33,372 bases of DNA from the NCBI GenBank assembly GCA_026706385.1, contig JAPOYV010000006.1, forward strand, positions 1-33,372, given 5' to 3'. Of this stretch, positions 22,045-30,082 are shown one piece after another. Numbering within the stretch: the first letter of the stretch is position 1; the number at the start of each line of letters is the position of its first letter. This DNA is from Gammaproteobacteria bacterium (lineage in GTDB: Bacteria; Pseudomonadota; Gammaproteobacteria; Pseudomonadales; Azotimanducaceae). The position numbers and the translations under genes were made by a program. The notes below the pieces were generated by a model. The model saw only the letters and a program-made list of their open reading frames with translations, was not told the DNA's origin and did no database searches.

Positions 22045-25000
22045 CGACGCCGCGGCCATCCGTGGCCCGCGTCAACCTCTGCGCTAGCGTGTCCTCAGGT
22101 ACAGCGGCGGCGATGCCTCCGGTTCGACTCGGTGCAGTGCTGCTCCTGTGCATGGCCGTCGCGGAAGGACCGGAAGCCGCTACCGGCGACTTCGATGACG
22201 ACGGCCGCGACGAGCTCCTCCTGCGGCACGACGGCACGGCCGCGTGGGTCTACTACGACATCGAGGACGGCCTCGGGACGCCCCGCGAACTGGACCTGCC
22301 CATGCCCGCGGCGCACAGTTTCGTGGCGGTGGCGGACCTGAACGGCGACGGGCGCGACGACATTCTCGTTCGTGCCGAGGACACGCACGCGTGGTCCTGG
22401 TGGCACACGGGCGGACCCGCGCCGGAGCAACGCGACCTGCCCGGACTGACTCGGAACCCCTCGTTCACCTTCCAGGCCGCGGGAGACTTCGATGGAGACG
22501 GCCGCGACGACGTGCTTCTCCGCAACTCCGAGAACGGCGTCTTTGTCTACTACGAGATGCGCCTCGGCGAGGCAGACCCGTCGCCGATCCTCCACCGCGG
22601 GCTTCGCCTCACGCGAAACCTCTCGTGGCAAGTGGTCGCCGCAGGTGACCTTAACGGCGACGGCCGCGACGAAGTGCTCATGCGCCACGCGCACCAGGGC
22701 CGCTGGATCCACTACGAGATGAGCCGGACGGGCGGCGTGCTGCGGCACACCCGCCTGACGCGGAACCTGCTGTGGGGGTTCGCCGGCGTCGGAGACCTCG
22801 ACGGGGACGGCGACCAGGACGTGCTGCTGCGGCATGTCGGCGACGGCGAGTGGCTGCAGTACCTCATGGCCGACTCGACCGGCACCGTTGTACGCGACTT
22901 CGGCATGCCGGCCGACATGCCTCACGATCTGGTCGCGATCGCCGACTTCGACGGCGACGGCCGCGGCTCCGCCCTGCGCCGCGATCCGCAGCTGGGGGAC
23001 TGGATTTCCTACGATGTCGGCACTCTCCGTTCCGAACTGTCGCTCCTTGCCGGGGTCGAGACGGACATTGCGTGGGCGACCGCATCGGGTGCGTGGACTC
23101 CCAACGCAGTGGCGTACTGCGATGCGGCAGGGGGTCCGCCAGGCTACGTGGGCAGCGTCTCGGGCTACTACGGCGACGCGGACGACGTCGAGGCCGTCCT
23201 GACCGCCCCCGGAATCCTGCTGGTCGTTCGGCCGGACGCCTCGGGCTGCTTTGCCTTCGGCGAGGTTCCCGCCGGAGAGTACGCGGTCAAGATCAACGCC
23301 GGCGGCCATCAGGCACCGCCGCCACGCCGCGTCGGGTTCCCCTTCTCACCCGTGTACGACGCCGTACCGTACGCCGTGCGACAGGTGGCGAGCAATCCGT
23401 TCAGATACCGGTGGGAGGAGGACCAGACGACCCCGGCGGGCGCCGAGTACTCGTCCCATGTGGTTCAGCAGCGTCAGGTCGAATTCCAGGGCACCGTCGT
23501 GGAGGTCGCCGATGCCGCCGCTGCGGAACGGCTGCGCCAGCACTACAACGTTCTTCTCGTCGGCGCAGAGTGGTCCCAGGAGCACGCCTACCGTCTCCTG
23601 ACGACCATGGAGTCCATCCCCCAGGACGTGCAGGACCCCGGCAACGACCGTTACCTGCCCGCCAGCGCCTGGCGCCTGATCGACGAGTTCATCGACGGGG
23701 ACATCGCGGTCTCCACGGCCGAGGACGGCACGCGCGACGTGACCGTCTCGACAGCCGCGTTCGTCAACGCGGCCCCCCGAATCGCCACCGTCGACGGGAA
23801 GCGCGGAGTCTGGTTCTCCCGGCGGCTTCACCACGCGACCGTGCGCTTCGTCACGGACAGCGGCAGCAACCAGTCCGCCTACGAGCGGATCTTCAGGGAG
23901 CGGTACGGCGTCACCACGCGCATCGACGATTACTGGGCGCTGACTGCTCCGACCGGGAACGAGTCCCATCACAACTTCCAGGAGTTCCACGCGGAAGAGA
24001 TCCTGCTCCTCATCAACATGCTCGAGGAGATGCCCGCAGGGATGCACAGGCTCGAGGGAATGCGCTATCTCGTGCGACGGCTGAACGGTCTGCAGCATCC
24101 CCTCTACCCGACGGCGCCCGCCGTGGCGTGGCCCGACTCGCACTACGTCGAATTCATGGAGAGCGCGTTCAAGGGCCGGCCCGAGGACTACATGCACCGG
24201 TTGATCCTCCACGAGAAGGCCCACTTCCTCTGGGCGCATCTCTTCGACGACCGCCTGAAGGCGGACTGGATCGAACTGGGCGGCTGGTACGAGGACGCTT
24301 CCTCGCCGAGCGGGTGGTACACGACGAAGTCCGCGGAGTTCGTCTCCGCCTACGCGCACGCGGTCAACCCCAACGAGGACATGGCGGAGACGATCTCCCA
24401 TTTCGTCGTCAACCCGGACCGTCTGCGCGCCCGTTCCCAGGCCAAGTACGAGTTCGTGCGCGACCGCATCATGCAGGGCGACATCTACGTTGCGCTCATC
24501 CGCGAGGACCTCACGTTCGAGGTCTACAACCTGTTCCCCGACTACGTCTATCCAGGCAAGATACGGGCAGTCGACATCACGGTCGAGGGAGACGCGTACG
24601 CGGACAAGACCCTGACGGTGGAGGTCGAGCTCCATGCACTCGATCCCGAGAAGGAAGGTGCCCACAGGGGCCACACCAGGATCTACAGCGAAATCGGCAC
24701 GTTCTTCGATCTGTGGCTCTACCCGGCCGACGAACACGGCGACAGCACGGAGGAGAGCACCCGGCTACGTGGAACGGAGACCATCTCCAAGTACGCGAAA
24801 GCGGGCTACTGGCTGTCGCAGGGAGTCAGGCTGGACGACGTGGCCGGCAACTCGCGGTACTCGAGCGCCAAGGACTTCGGCTGGTCGATGTACGTCGACA
24901 ACGCTCTCGAGGACGTCGACCCGCCGAGGTACGTGCCCAATTCATTGACCATGGCCAAGTCGCCATGGGAGGAAGACGATACGGTTCAGGTGATCCGCGT

Positions 25001-25682
25001 CGGGTGGTCGGTCGAGGAGGTGGGATTCCTGCGCAGATGCTCCGCGGTCATCCTCGCCGCGCTGTCCGACTCCTACAGCTACGACCGTCAGGGTAGCTAC
25101 GACGATGACGACGACGTTTGCACGGTCGACTTCCTGATGCCCAACTACATGCCATCGTCCACGTACTCGACGGTCCGCGTCTACATGCGCGACGAAGCCG
25201 GAAACTACGGCCAAGCGCGCTTTACCGGGGATGAGGCCACCGAGTCGCCGTCGACCGTCGAGCTTGCCACCACGAACCCCGACACCGAACCGCCCGAGGT
25301 CGACATCAACAGGATCCGGGTCGATGCCGAACCCACCAACCCCGACGCCCCGAACGGCGAGACGAGCGTGACCGTGAGCGTTCGGTACAGGGACGACATC
25401 TCGGGAGTGCGCGGCATCTGGATGTACCTGCGTGATCCACAAGGTGGCATGCACCGTTACCGCGTCTATCGGCACGACCTCGACGGTCCCGACGGCGAGA
25501 GAGGAATCTACCCGAGTCGCGATCCAACCAGATGGGCGTCCTTCGAGCGCATCGTGATCCTTCCGCCGGGGTCCTTGCCGGGTATCTGGGGTATCGCCGA
25601 AATGACCGTCGAAGACCGCGCCAAGAACCTGCAGCAGTACAACTTCGTCGAGATCGTCCACTTCGAGGTGGAAGACGGCTAA
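22041..25682 (+). CDS. Large secreted protein: FG-GAP/VCBS propeller plus HExxH metallopeptidase
   Basis: This is a protein of about 1213 residues. A hydrophobic signal-like stretch (RLGAVLLLCMAVAEGPEA) lies ~25 residues in, so ATG 22113 is an alternative start; ATG 22041 has AAGGG upstream and overlaps the HNH stop. Residues ~48-340 hold six FG-GAP/VCBS-type calcium-binding repeats (GDFDDDGRDELLL, ADLNGDGRDDILV, GDFDGDGRDDVLL, GDLNGDGRDEVLM, GDLDGDGDQDVLL, ADFDGDGRG), likely one beta-propeller. The central domain has a zinc-peptidase motif His724-Glu-x-x-His728 (LHEKAHFLW) and a candidate third ligand Glu783 (NEDMAETISHF). The remaining ~400 residues look like beta-sandwich domains with a short acidic DDDDD run. 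It is presumably exported. Confidence 0.82.
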   Translation: MTTPRPSVARVNLCASVSSGTAAAMPPVRLGAVLLLCMAVAEGPEAATGDFDDDGRDELLLRHDGTAAWVYYDIEDGLGTPRELDLPMPAAHSFVAVADLNGDGRDDILVRAEDTHAWSWWHTGGPAPEQRDLPGLTRNPSFTFQAAGDFDGDGRDDVLLRNSENGVFVYYEMRLGEADPSPILHRGLRLTRNLSWQVVAAGDLNGDGRDEVLMRHAHQGRWIHYEMSRTGGVLRHTRLTRNLLWGFAGVGDLDGDGDQDVLLRHVGDGEWLQYLMADSTGTVVRDFGMPADMPHDLVAIADFDGDGRGSALRRDPQLGDWISYDVGTLRSELSLLAGVETDIAWATASGAWTPNAVAYCDAAGGPPGYVGSVSGYYGDADDVEAVLTAPGILLVVRPDASGCFAFGEVPAGEYAVKINAGGHQAPPPRRVGFPFSPVYDAVPYAVRQVASNPFRYRWEEDQTTPAGAEYSSHVVQQRQVEFQGTVVEVADAAAAERLRQHYNVLLVGAEWSQEHAYRLLTTMESIPQDVQDPGNDRYLPASAWRLIDEFIDGDIAVSTAEDGTRDVTVSTAAFVNAAPRIATVDGKRGVWFSRRLHHATVRFVTDSGSNQSAYERIFRERYGVTTRIDDYWALTAPTGNESHHNFQEFHAEEILLLINMLEEMPAGMHRLEGMRYLVRRLNGLQHPLYPTAPAVAWPDSHYVEFMESAFKGRPEDYMHRLILHEKAHFLWAHLFDDRLKADWIELGGWYEDASSPSGWYTTKSAEFVSAYAHAVNPNEDMAETISHFVVNPDRLRARSQAKYEFVRDRIMQGDIYVALIREDLTFEVYNLFPDYVYPGKIRAVDITVEGDAYADKTLTVEVELHALDPEKEGAHRGHTRIYSEIGTFFDLWLYPADEHGDSTEESTRLRGTETISKYAKAGYWLSQGVRLDDVAGNSRYSSAKDFGWSMYVDNALEDVDPPRYVPNSLTMAKSPWEEDDTVQVIRVGWSVEEVGFLRRCSAVILAALSDSYSYDRQGSYDDDDDVCTVDFLMPNYMPSSTYSTVRVYMRDEAGNYGQARFTGDEATESPSTVELATTNPDTEPPEVDINRIRVDAEPTNPDAPNGETSVTVSVRYRDDISGVRGIWMYLRDPQGGMHRYRVYRHDLDGPDGERGIYPSRDPTRWASFERIVILPPGSLPGIWGIAEMTVEDRAKNLQQYNFVEIVHFEVEDG

Positions 25683-25817
25683 CCAGCGGACTACTGACCG
25701 AGTATTGAGCTATCGAGCGTCGAGCGGTCGAGCGTCCGTATCCAGAGTCCGCAAAATCTGAATGCTGAAGGAGTCGTCTGAGGAGTAGCCGGTCTTGTGA
25801 TCGATACGGAAATGTAG

Positions 25818-26069
25818 TTAAATCAGGGAGTTGACGGCAGTTTGCCGCGGACGCGGGGGAAGCGCGACGAGCTGTCCGCCGACCGAGATACCTTCGGTGA
25901 TCTCGATGTTGAAGCCGCACCCCTTGCGATGGGGGAACGCCGCTCCTACGCGGGTGTAGCTCGTCTTCTCCTCGCCGTCGTTGCCCTGGTAGTCCTCGGT
26001 GACGAAAACGCCCAGGTACTTCGGCATGGCCGGAGCCTGTTCGGACTTCTGTGTCCTTCGAGCTGCCAT
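25818..26069 (-). CDS. Small conserved hypothetical of mobile elements
   Basis: This 83-residue leftward protein has GAGGAG 6 nt before its ATG. The core reads YLGVFVTEDYQGNDGEEKTS, then YTRVGAAFPHRKGCGFNIEI and a GISVGGQLVALPPRP end. I recognise this as the pattern of small conserved hypothetical proteins common on ICEs and plasmids (YTRVG.AFPH.KG.GFN), with no known function. The ~135 nt between it and the metallopeptidase stop hold no gene. Confidence 0.75.
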   Translation of the reverse strand: MAARRTQKSEQAPAMPKYLGVFVTEDYQGNDGEEKTSYTRVGAAFPHRKGCGFNIEITEGISVGGQLVALPPRPRQTAVNSLI

Positions 26070-26257
26070 GGTCTTCTCCTCAAGCAGTTGATGACAAGAC
26101 CCGTCGTTGCCAACCTCCCCTCCGGGGCGATCAGCCCCTCGGGGTCGGTTTGACGTTGCTCACACGCCGCGGGTTTCCCGCGGCCACATCGGCGTAGCCG
26201 ACAAGCAAGCAGGGGCGATGGAACCCGCCTCGGGGCGCGGGGTCAAGCGCCAAGTTC

Positions 26258-26337
26258 TTATCGCGGTGCTAAGCGGGAGACGCGGCGAGACGCGCGGCGA
26301 CGGTCGGGATCCCAGTGGTGCTTGGGAACTTTTTCGC
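26258..26337 (+). repeat. Repeated integrase-associated site, copy C
   Basis: GCTAAGCGGGAGACGCGGCG starts near 26,268 and GAACTTTTTCGC follows at 26,326, 56 nt after TAAGC. About 22 of 25 positions of the first block match copy B. No integrase is adjacent. The surrounding gap 26,070-26,440 has no gene, but has GC hairpins (CCTCCGGGG...CCCCTCGGGG near 26,117 and CCGCGGG...CCCGCGG near 26,165). Confidence 0.5.
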
Positions 26338-26440
26338 CCGGCACCGAGTCGAGGGCGCAGGATGGCACCTGCCGGAAGCGAAGACGGGCGCGGCGCGCGC
26401 GGGAGCGGCGCGCGGGAGCGGCGACGGGGATTGGGCGCGC

Positions 26441-26719
26441 CTACGCCAGCAGCGCGCGCCTGACGGCGTCGGGCTCCTTGCGGATGACTTCGAGCAGCGC
26501 GGCGGCGGGCCCGCTGACGCGGCGAGCGCCCTGCTCCCACTTGCGGTAGCCGGACGGGCTCATGCCGAGCAGGGGCGCCATCTCGGCCTGGGTCAGGCGC
26601 AGCGCCTCGCGGACCTCGCGCGGGGAGACGGCGGGATGCACGATGGCCGGGCCCTGGCCCTTGGCGTGGGCGAGCGCTTCGTGGAGGGATCGGACGAGGT
26701 CGTCGCCGAATTCGCTCAT
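26441..26719 (-). CDS. HTH antitoxin of a RelE/HigB-type module
   Basis: This 92-residue Xre-type DNA-binding protein has its helix-turn-helix near residues 40-68 (LTQAEMAPLLGMSPSGYRKW, then EQGARRVSG). It is most like NadS/HigA antitoxins. The start overlaps the toxin stop by 4 nt (ATGA), so the pair is co-translated with toxin first, as in HigBA-type systems. It would bind and neutralise the toxin and repress the shared promoter. Confidence 0.85.
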   Translation of the reverse strand: MSEFGDDLVRSLHEALAHAKGQGPAIVHPAVSPREVREALRLTQAEMAPLLGMSPSGYRKWEQGARRVSGPAAALLEVIRKEPDAVRRALLA

Positions 26720-27057
26720 GGTCGATGTCTCCTTGTTTCGGTCTTGATGGACGCCGCGAGCCGCGCGACGGTGCGGCGCTCGGTCGGCGTGAGGTCGGTC
26801 CCGGCCGCCTTGGCGTAGGCGAGCAGCGCATAGACCGGCGTCCGGTCGTCGAGGTAGTAGTAGACGACGCGGCCGCCGCCCCGCTTGCCGGTTCCCGATG
26901 CGCGGAAGCGCAGCTTGCGGACCCCGCCGGTTCCCGGGATGACGTCGCCGGCGAGCGGGTTCCCGGCGAGGAGATCGATCAGTTCGCGTCTCTCGTCCTC
27001 CGTGAACAGGCTGTCGGCCTGGCGGGTCAACGTCGGCGTCTCCGCTACGGTCCGCAT
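26716..27057 (-). CDS. RelE/HigB-type toxin
   Basis: This 113-residue protein has the RelE-fold pattern. An N-terminal helix pair (FTEDERRELIDLLAGNPLAG) is followed by strand blocks GVRKLRFRASGTGKRGGGRV and VYYYLDDRTPVYALLAYAKA, and a basic C-terminal helix. Such toxins cleave mRNA on the ribosome; catalytic detail is variable and is not asserted here. It is directly coupled to the downstream HTH antitoxin. The ATG has no ribosome site; the promoter -10 lies only 9 nt upstream, implying a near-leaderless mRNA. Confidence 0.85.
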   Translation of the reverse strand: MRTVAETPTLTRQADSLFTEDERRELIDLLAGNPLAGDVIPGTGGVRKLRFRASGTGKRGGGRVVYYYLDDRTPVYALLAYAKAAGTDLTPTERRTVARLAASIKTETRRHRP

Positions 27058-27066
27058 CGAGTCGTT

Positions 27067-27095
27067 TTATAACCCATTGGGGCAGCTTAAGGCAA
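27067..27095 (-). promoter_or_regulatory. Promoter of the toxin-antitoxin operon
   Basis: Read leftward: TTGCCT (27,095-27,090), a 17-nt spacer, then TTATAA (27,072-27,067). Start of transcription is expected near 27,060, about 3 nt before the toxin ATG at 27,057. Confidence 0.55.
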
Positions 27096-27193
27096 GGTGC
27101 CTGCTTGGCGAGGTTGGCACGAGGCGCGGCGGGTGCCGGCGGGTTTCCACGGCCGGGACTGTATGTATGTGGTCAACAGCGGCGCGGCCGCGC

Positions 27194-27674
27194 TCAGGGG
27201 ATACGGATCGGGGCGACGGGCTGCCGGGGATGTCGCTTCAGGCGCCAGAGGACGACGCTCCACCGCGACGGGTCGGCGTCGAGGACCCGGTGCTGGTGCT
27301 TGCAGTCGAAGTCGAGGACCTCGCCGCCGGAAAGCCGCAGCGAGACGGGATCGAGCGGGCGGCCGTTGGCGGAATCCCGGGCCCGGTCCAGCTCGAAGGT
27401 GCACGGGCCGAGGTTGACGAGCGCGGCGCGGGCGTGCGCGTAGGACGCGTCGCGGTGCCAGGCGATGCCCGTGCTGCCGTGCACGGCCAGCCCGACCTGC
27501 GGTTCGGTGTGCGGGTCGATGCGGCGCCTCGACCTGGAGCCAGGCGCGCTGCCGGCCCTTGGCGTAGCTGGAGACGTCCGGCGCGAGGTGGGGCGCGACG
27601 TGGCGGTCGAGGTGGTCGACGACGGTGCGGACGGTGACGGGGTCGATGCGCAGGGCGCGGTGGATGCAGGTCAT
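27194..27674 (-). pseudogene. 2OG-Fe(II) oxygenase (AlkB-like), frameshifted
   Basis: This is a non-haem iron dioxygenase-type protein. The start ATG 27674 has GGAGGAG 8 nt upstream. The first ~50 codons (MTCIHRALRIDPVTVRTVVD...) are in one frame up to GRQRAWLQVE. The frame must move by one base near 27,525 to continue as RRIDPHTEPQVGLAVHGSTG, then IAWHRDASYAHARAALVNLG (iron-binding HxD), SGGEVLDFDCKHQHRVLD (distal His) and WSVVLWRLKRHP (Arg for 2-oxoglutarate). All core residues are therefore present across the two frames, giving about 159 residues. It is a real lesion or a sequencing error. The substrate is unknown; AlkB relatives on phages and plasmids act on DNA. Confidence 0.7.
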
Positions 27675-27765
27675 GGCGTGTTCTCCTCCCGAGGACGGCG
27701 GTGTTCGCCGCCGGGAAGGACGGCCCGTGCCGGCGGGCGCGCAGGGCCGCCGCCAGGCGCCGGCC

Positions 27766-27784
27766 GCAAGGCCGGTTGCCTTGC
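27766..27784. repeat. GCAAGGC/GCCTTGC stem upstream of the oxygenase gene
   Basis: A perfect 7-bp inverted repeat with 5-nt loop CGGTT lies in the 184-nt gap before the leftward ATG at 27,674. Related CAAGGC/GCCTTG pairs precede the genes starting at 29,460 and 31,441. Confidence 0.5.
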
Positions 27785-27858
27785 GCGACGCCGGGCGGGC
27801 CGTCACGGTGGTCGGGGAACGCCCGCCCCGAGCGTCGGCTGCGGGACGCCGTGGACGG

Positions 27859-28662
27859 TCACGCGCCGAGCACGTCGGCCCAGTCCGTGCGGTGCCGCGA
27901 CGGCAGGTCGATCCGCACCTCGATGCCCGCGTCGCGGGCGCGGCGCTCGAGCTGCTCGGCGGCGAGCAGTCCGGGACCGTCGAAGTCGGCGGCGACGGCG
28001 AGCCAGCGCAGGCCGTCGGGGAGTTCGAGGTGCTTCATGCCGGCGCTGGACAGCGCCGCCCAGGCGGGCGTGCCGGTGAGCGCCGCGTAGGCGAGCGCGG
28101 TCTCGATCCCCTCGGCCACGGCGAGGACGCCGCCGTCCATGGCGGCGAGGCGCACCGCCGCGCCGCGCACGGGGCCGTAGGTGCGGCGCTCGCGGTGCGG
28201 GACGGAGGTGGCGTGCAGGCCGCGCAGTTCGGTTGCGAGCGAGACGCGGGCGAGCATGCGGCGCCTGCGGGCGTCCCAACGCAGCTGGCCCGGCCACGGC
28301 GGGAGCAGTCCGCGCGAGCGCAGGTAGTCGTCCGCGGGCGTGTCCGCCAGGGGCGAGGCGGACGTCCAGGCGCCGGCGATCCAGCGCGGCGGCGAACGCC
28401 CTTCGCGTGGGGCCGGTTCGATCCGTGCGTGTCGCCCATGGCGCCGCACCAGGATGCCGGCGGCGAGGAGACCGTCGCGCACCGCGACCGGGTCGCAGCC
28501 GGCGTGGCAGTGCCACAGCGGCGCGCGGTCGCCCTGGCGGATGGCCAGCGTCTCGGGGGAGCTGTCGTGGACCGGGCACGGCATGCGCAGTTCGGCGCCC
28601 TGGAGGACGGCACCGGCGGCGCGTGCGGCGCGCTCGTCGAGCGTGTATGGGGAATCGCGCAC
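27859..28662 (-). CDS. Zinc-ribbon/Toprim primase
   Basis: This 267-residue DNA primase-like protein is of the plasmid/phage type. The zinc ribbon is CPVHDSS...WHCHAGC (about 29-56). A linker with DYLRSRGLL follows. The Toprim domain (about 175-245) has the invariant Glu in VAEGIETALAYAALTG and the acidic pair in VAADFDGPGLLAAEQL. Both halves are intact, so priming activity is plausible. It lacks a helicase domain. The GTG start lies 3 nt after the SLOG gene stop, indicating coupling. This is the second primase-like gene in the window; the RepB type at 6,354 is unrelated. Confidence 0.85.
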   Translation of the reverse strand: MRDSPYTLDERAARAAGAVLQGAELRMPCPVHDSSPETLAIRQGDRAPLWHCHAGCDPVAVRDGLLAAGILVRRHGRHARIEPAPREGRSPPRWIAGAWTSASPLADTPADDYLRSRGLLPPWPGQLRWDARRRRMLARVSLATELRGLHATSVPHRERRTYGPVRGAAVRLAAMDGGVLAVAEGIETALAYAALTGTPAWAALSSAGMKHLELPDGLRWLAVAADFDGPGLLAAEQLERRARDAGIEVRIDLPSRHRTDWADVLGA

Positions 28663-28665
28663 GGG

Positions 28666-29460
28666 CTATCTCGGCAGGCCCGGCACCCGCCCGAGGACGG
28701 CGTCGCGGACGATCCGGGGCGTGGCGGCGAGCGCGGCGGCGTTGCGTTCGGGCGGCGTGCGTAGGGAGAGGTTCACGCACGGAATGTGGAGGAACGCGGC
28801 GGTCCTGAGCGTGTGGCCGGTGCCGCCCGCCTCGCGCCCGACCGCCAGGCCGTTGGGGGTGTAGGCGATCACGGCGCGCACGGGCAGCGTCCCGCCGTCG
28901 TCGTCGAGGGCCCCGGCGAGGATCGAGACGTTGCGCAGGAACAGCGCGCGGGCGCCGCGGCTGCAGCGCTGCCAGCACGGGTGGTGCTCCCGCGCGAGGT
29001 CGGCGTACGTGTGGCCCCGGACGGTCGCGGTGGAGTTCGGGTGCACGATGTCGATGTCGGTTTCGGGATCGCGTCCCGGCCGGTAGTCGTTGTAGCCGGG
29101 CCAGGGCGTGTGGACGGTGATGGGCGCGTCGGTGCGCAGCGCTCCGGTCTCGAACGCCTTGTCCGCGCCGTCCGCGCCGCCGGTGGACAGGGCGGTGCCG
29201 GCGTCGCCGAGGGTCTGCGCGATGTCGCTCATGGCGTCGAGGATGTCGGGCGGCGTGCGGCGCGCCCCGACGCCGGCGTAGGCGAAAGCGTCCGGTTGGG
29301 GCTCCGCGTGGGCGAGCACCTCGCGCAGTTCCGCGACGATCCCGGGATCGAAGTCGTCGAGGCGCAGCTTCCCGGCGGCGAGGTCGCGGCACAGGGTCCG
29401 GAGCGTGCGGTTGGCGTTCTCCGCGGCCGAGCGTGGTTCGATGGAAAGCGGATCGTTCAT
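28666..29460 (-). CDS. SLOG-domain (DprA/Rossmann-like) protein
   Basis: This 264-residue protein has a nucleotide-binding SLOG fold: AYAGVGARRTPPDIL (strand, glycine loop) and ALSTGGADGADKAFETGA (second glycine signature), as in the YAGS/DprA group. The N-terminal ~55 residues form a helical lead. An inserted PWPGYNDYRPGRDP segment and a late AVIAYTPNGLAVGREAGGTG loop complete the domain. SLOG proteins bind nucleotides or NAD-derived ligands; no enzyme role is assigned. AGGAGA precedes the ATG by 6 nt. It leads a two-gene unit with the primase. Confidence 0.8.
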   Translation of the reverse strand: MNDPLSIEPRSAAENANRTLRTLCRDLAAGKLRLDDFDPGIVAELREVLAHAEPQPDAFAYAGVGARRTPPDILDAMSDIAQTLGDAGTALSTGGADGADKAFETGALRTDAPITVHTPWPGYNDYRPGRDPETDIDIVHPNSTATVRGHTYADLAREHHPCWQRCSRGARALFLRNVSILAGALDDDGGTLPVRAVIAYTPNGLAVGREAGGTGHTLRTAAFLHIPCVNLSLRTPPERNAAALAATPRIVRDAVLGRVPGLPR

Positions 29461-29520
29461 GGATTTCTCCTGTGGGGTGGCGCTTTCCCAGTGAGGAGGT
29501 CCGCGCCAGGAAGCCGTCGG

Positions 29521-29601
29521 TCAAGGCTGCCGCCGAGGTCGCGCCGACGGGCGGATCGGGAGCCGTGGGAGGGGCGGCGGCACCCGGAGGGCCCGCCTTG
29601 A
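29521..29601. repeat. TCAAGGC/GCCTTGA pair upstream of the SLOG gene
   Basis: TCAAGGC at 29,521-29,527 and GCCTTGA at 29,595-29,601 lie 61-141 nt before the leftward ATG. The right arm and ~30 nt beyond it (CGCCTTGACGGGCGGCGGGC) match the region at 31,550-31,585. The rest of 29,461-29,662 shows no gene. Confidence 0.5.
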
Positions 29602-29662
29602 CGGGCGGCGGGCGCGGACCAGGCTCGGGGGAAGGCGCCCGCCCCTCGCCGAGCGGATCGCG

Positions 29663-30082
29663 TCACGGGGCATCGGGGCGGCAGGCGATGGTCTGGCGCA
29701 CGCGCACGCGGCGGTGCGGAGAGGTGGCGACGGGCTGCGGACGCCTGTCGAACATGAACCCCGAGTCGGCGACCTCCCCGGCTCCCACGGCGACGAAGTG
29801 GTGCCGGACGACCAGCACGAAGGGGTGCGCGAAGGTGTCGTGCGCGTCGAGCCAGGCAGCGAGGGTCGGACGCGCGGCGCGGGGATGCACCGTGCGCTCG
29901 CAGCGCCAGCCGGCGAGGGTGAGGCCGGACATCAGTTCGTGGCTTTGAAGACCGTGGATCTGGGTGCGCCCGGTGACCTCGCGCAGCAGCGCCGCGCAGT
30001 CGTGGGTCGGGAGTCCCGTCACGGCGGCCATGGCGCTCGGGCCGCACTTGCCGGCGCGGCCGACGATGCGGTGCAGCTTCAC
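29663..30082 (-). CDS. C39-like cysteine peptidase candidate
   Basis: This 139-residue protein starts at a GTG overlapping the previous gene's stop (GTGA). The layout resembles small papain-fold/C39-like proteins: Cys13 in GKCGPSAMAAVTGLP, a central helical part, His94/95 in FVLVVRHHFVAVG, and Asp106 in GEVADSGF. The Cys-His-Asp order and spacing fit a cysteine protease or transglutaminase-like fold. No signal peptide is present, so it would act inside the cell. The family is not named with certainty. Confidence 0.65.
   Translation of the reverse strand: MKLHRIVGRAGKCGPSAMAAVTGLPTHDCAALLREVTGRTQIHGLQSHELMSGLTLAGWRCERTVHPRAARPTLAAWLDAHDTFAHPFVLVVRHHFVAVGAGEVADSGFMFDRRPQPVATSPHRRVRVRQTIACRPDAP

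Noticed and set aside
27803-29524. A 573-codon leftward frame overlapping the primase and SLOG genes
   Set aside because: It is an out-of-frame reading of two genes with clear zinc-ribbon, Toprim and SLOG motifs.
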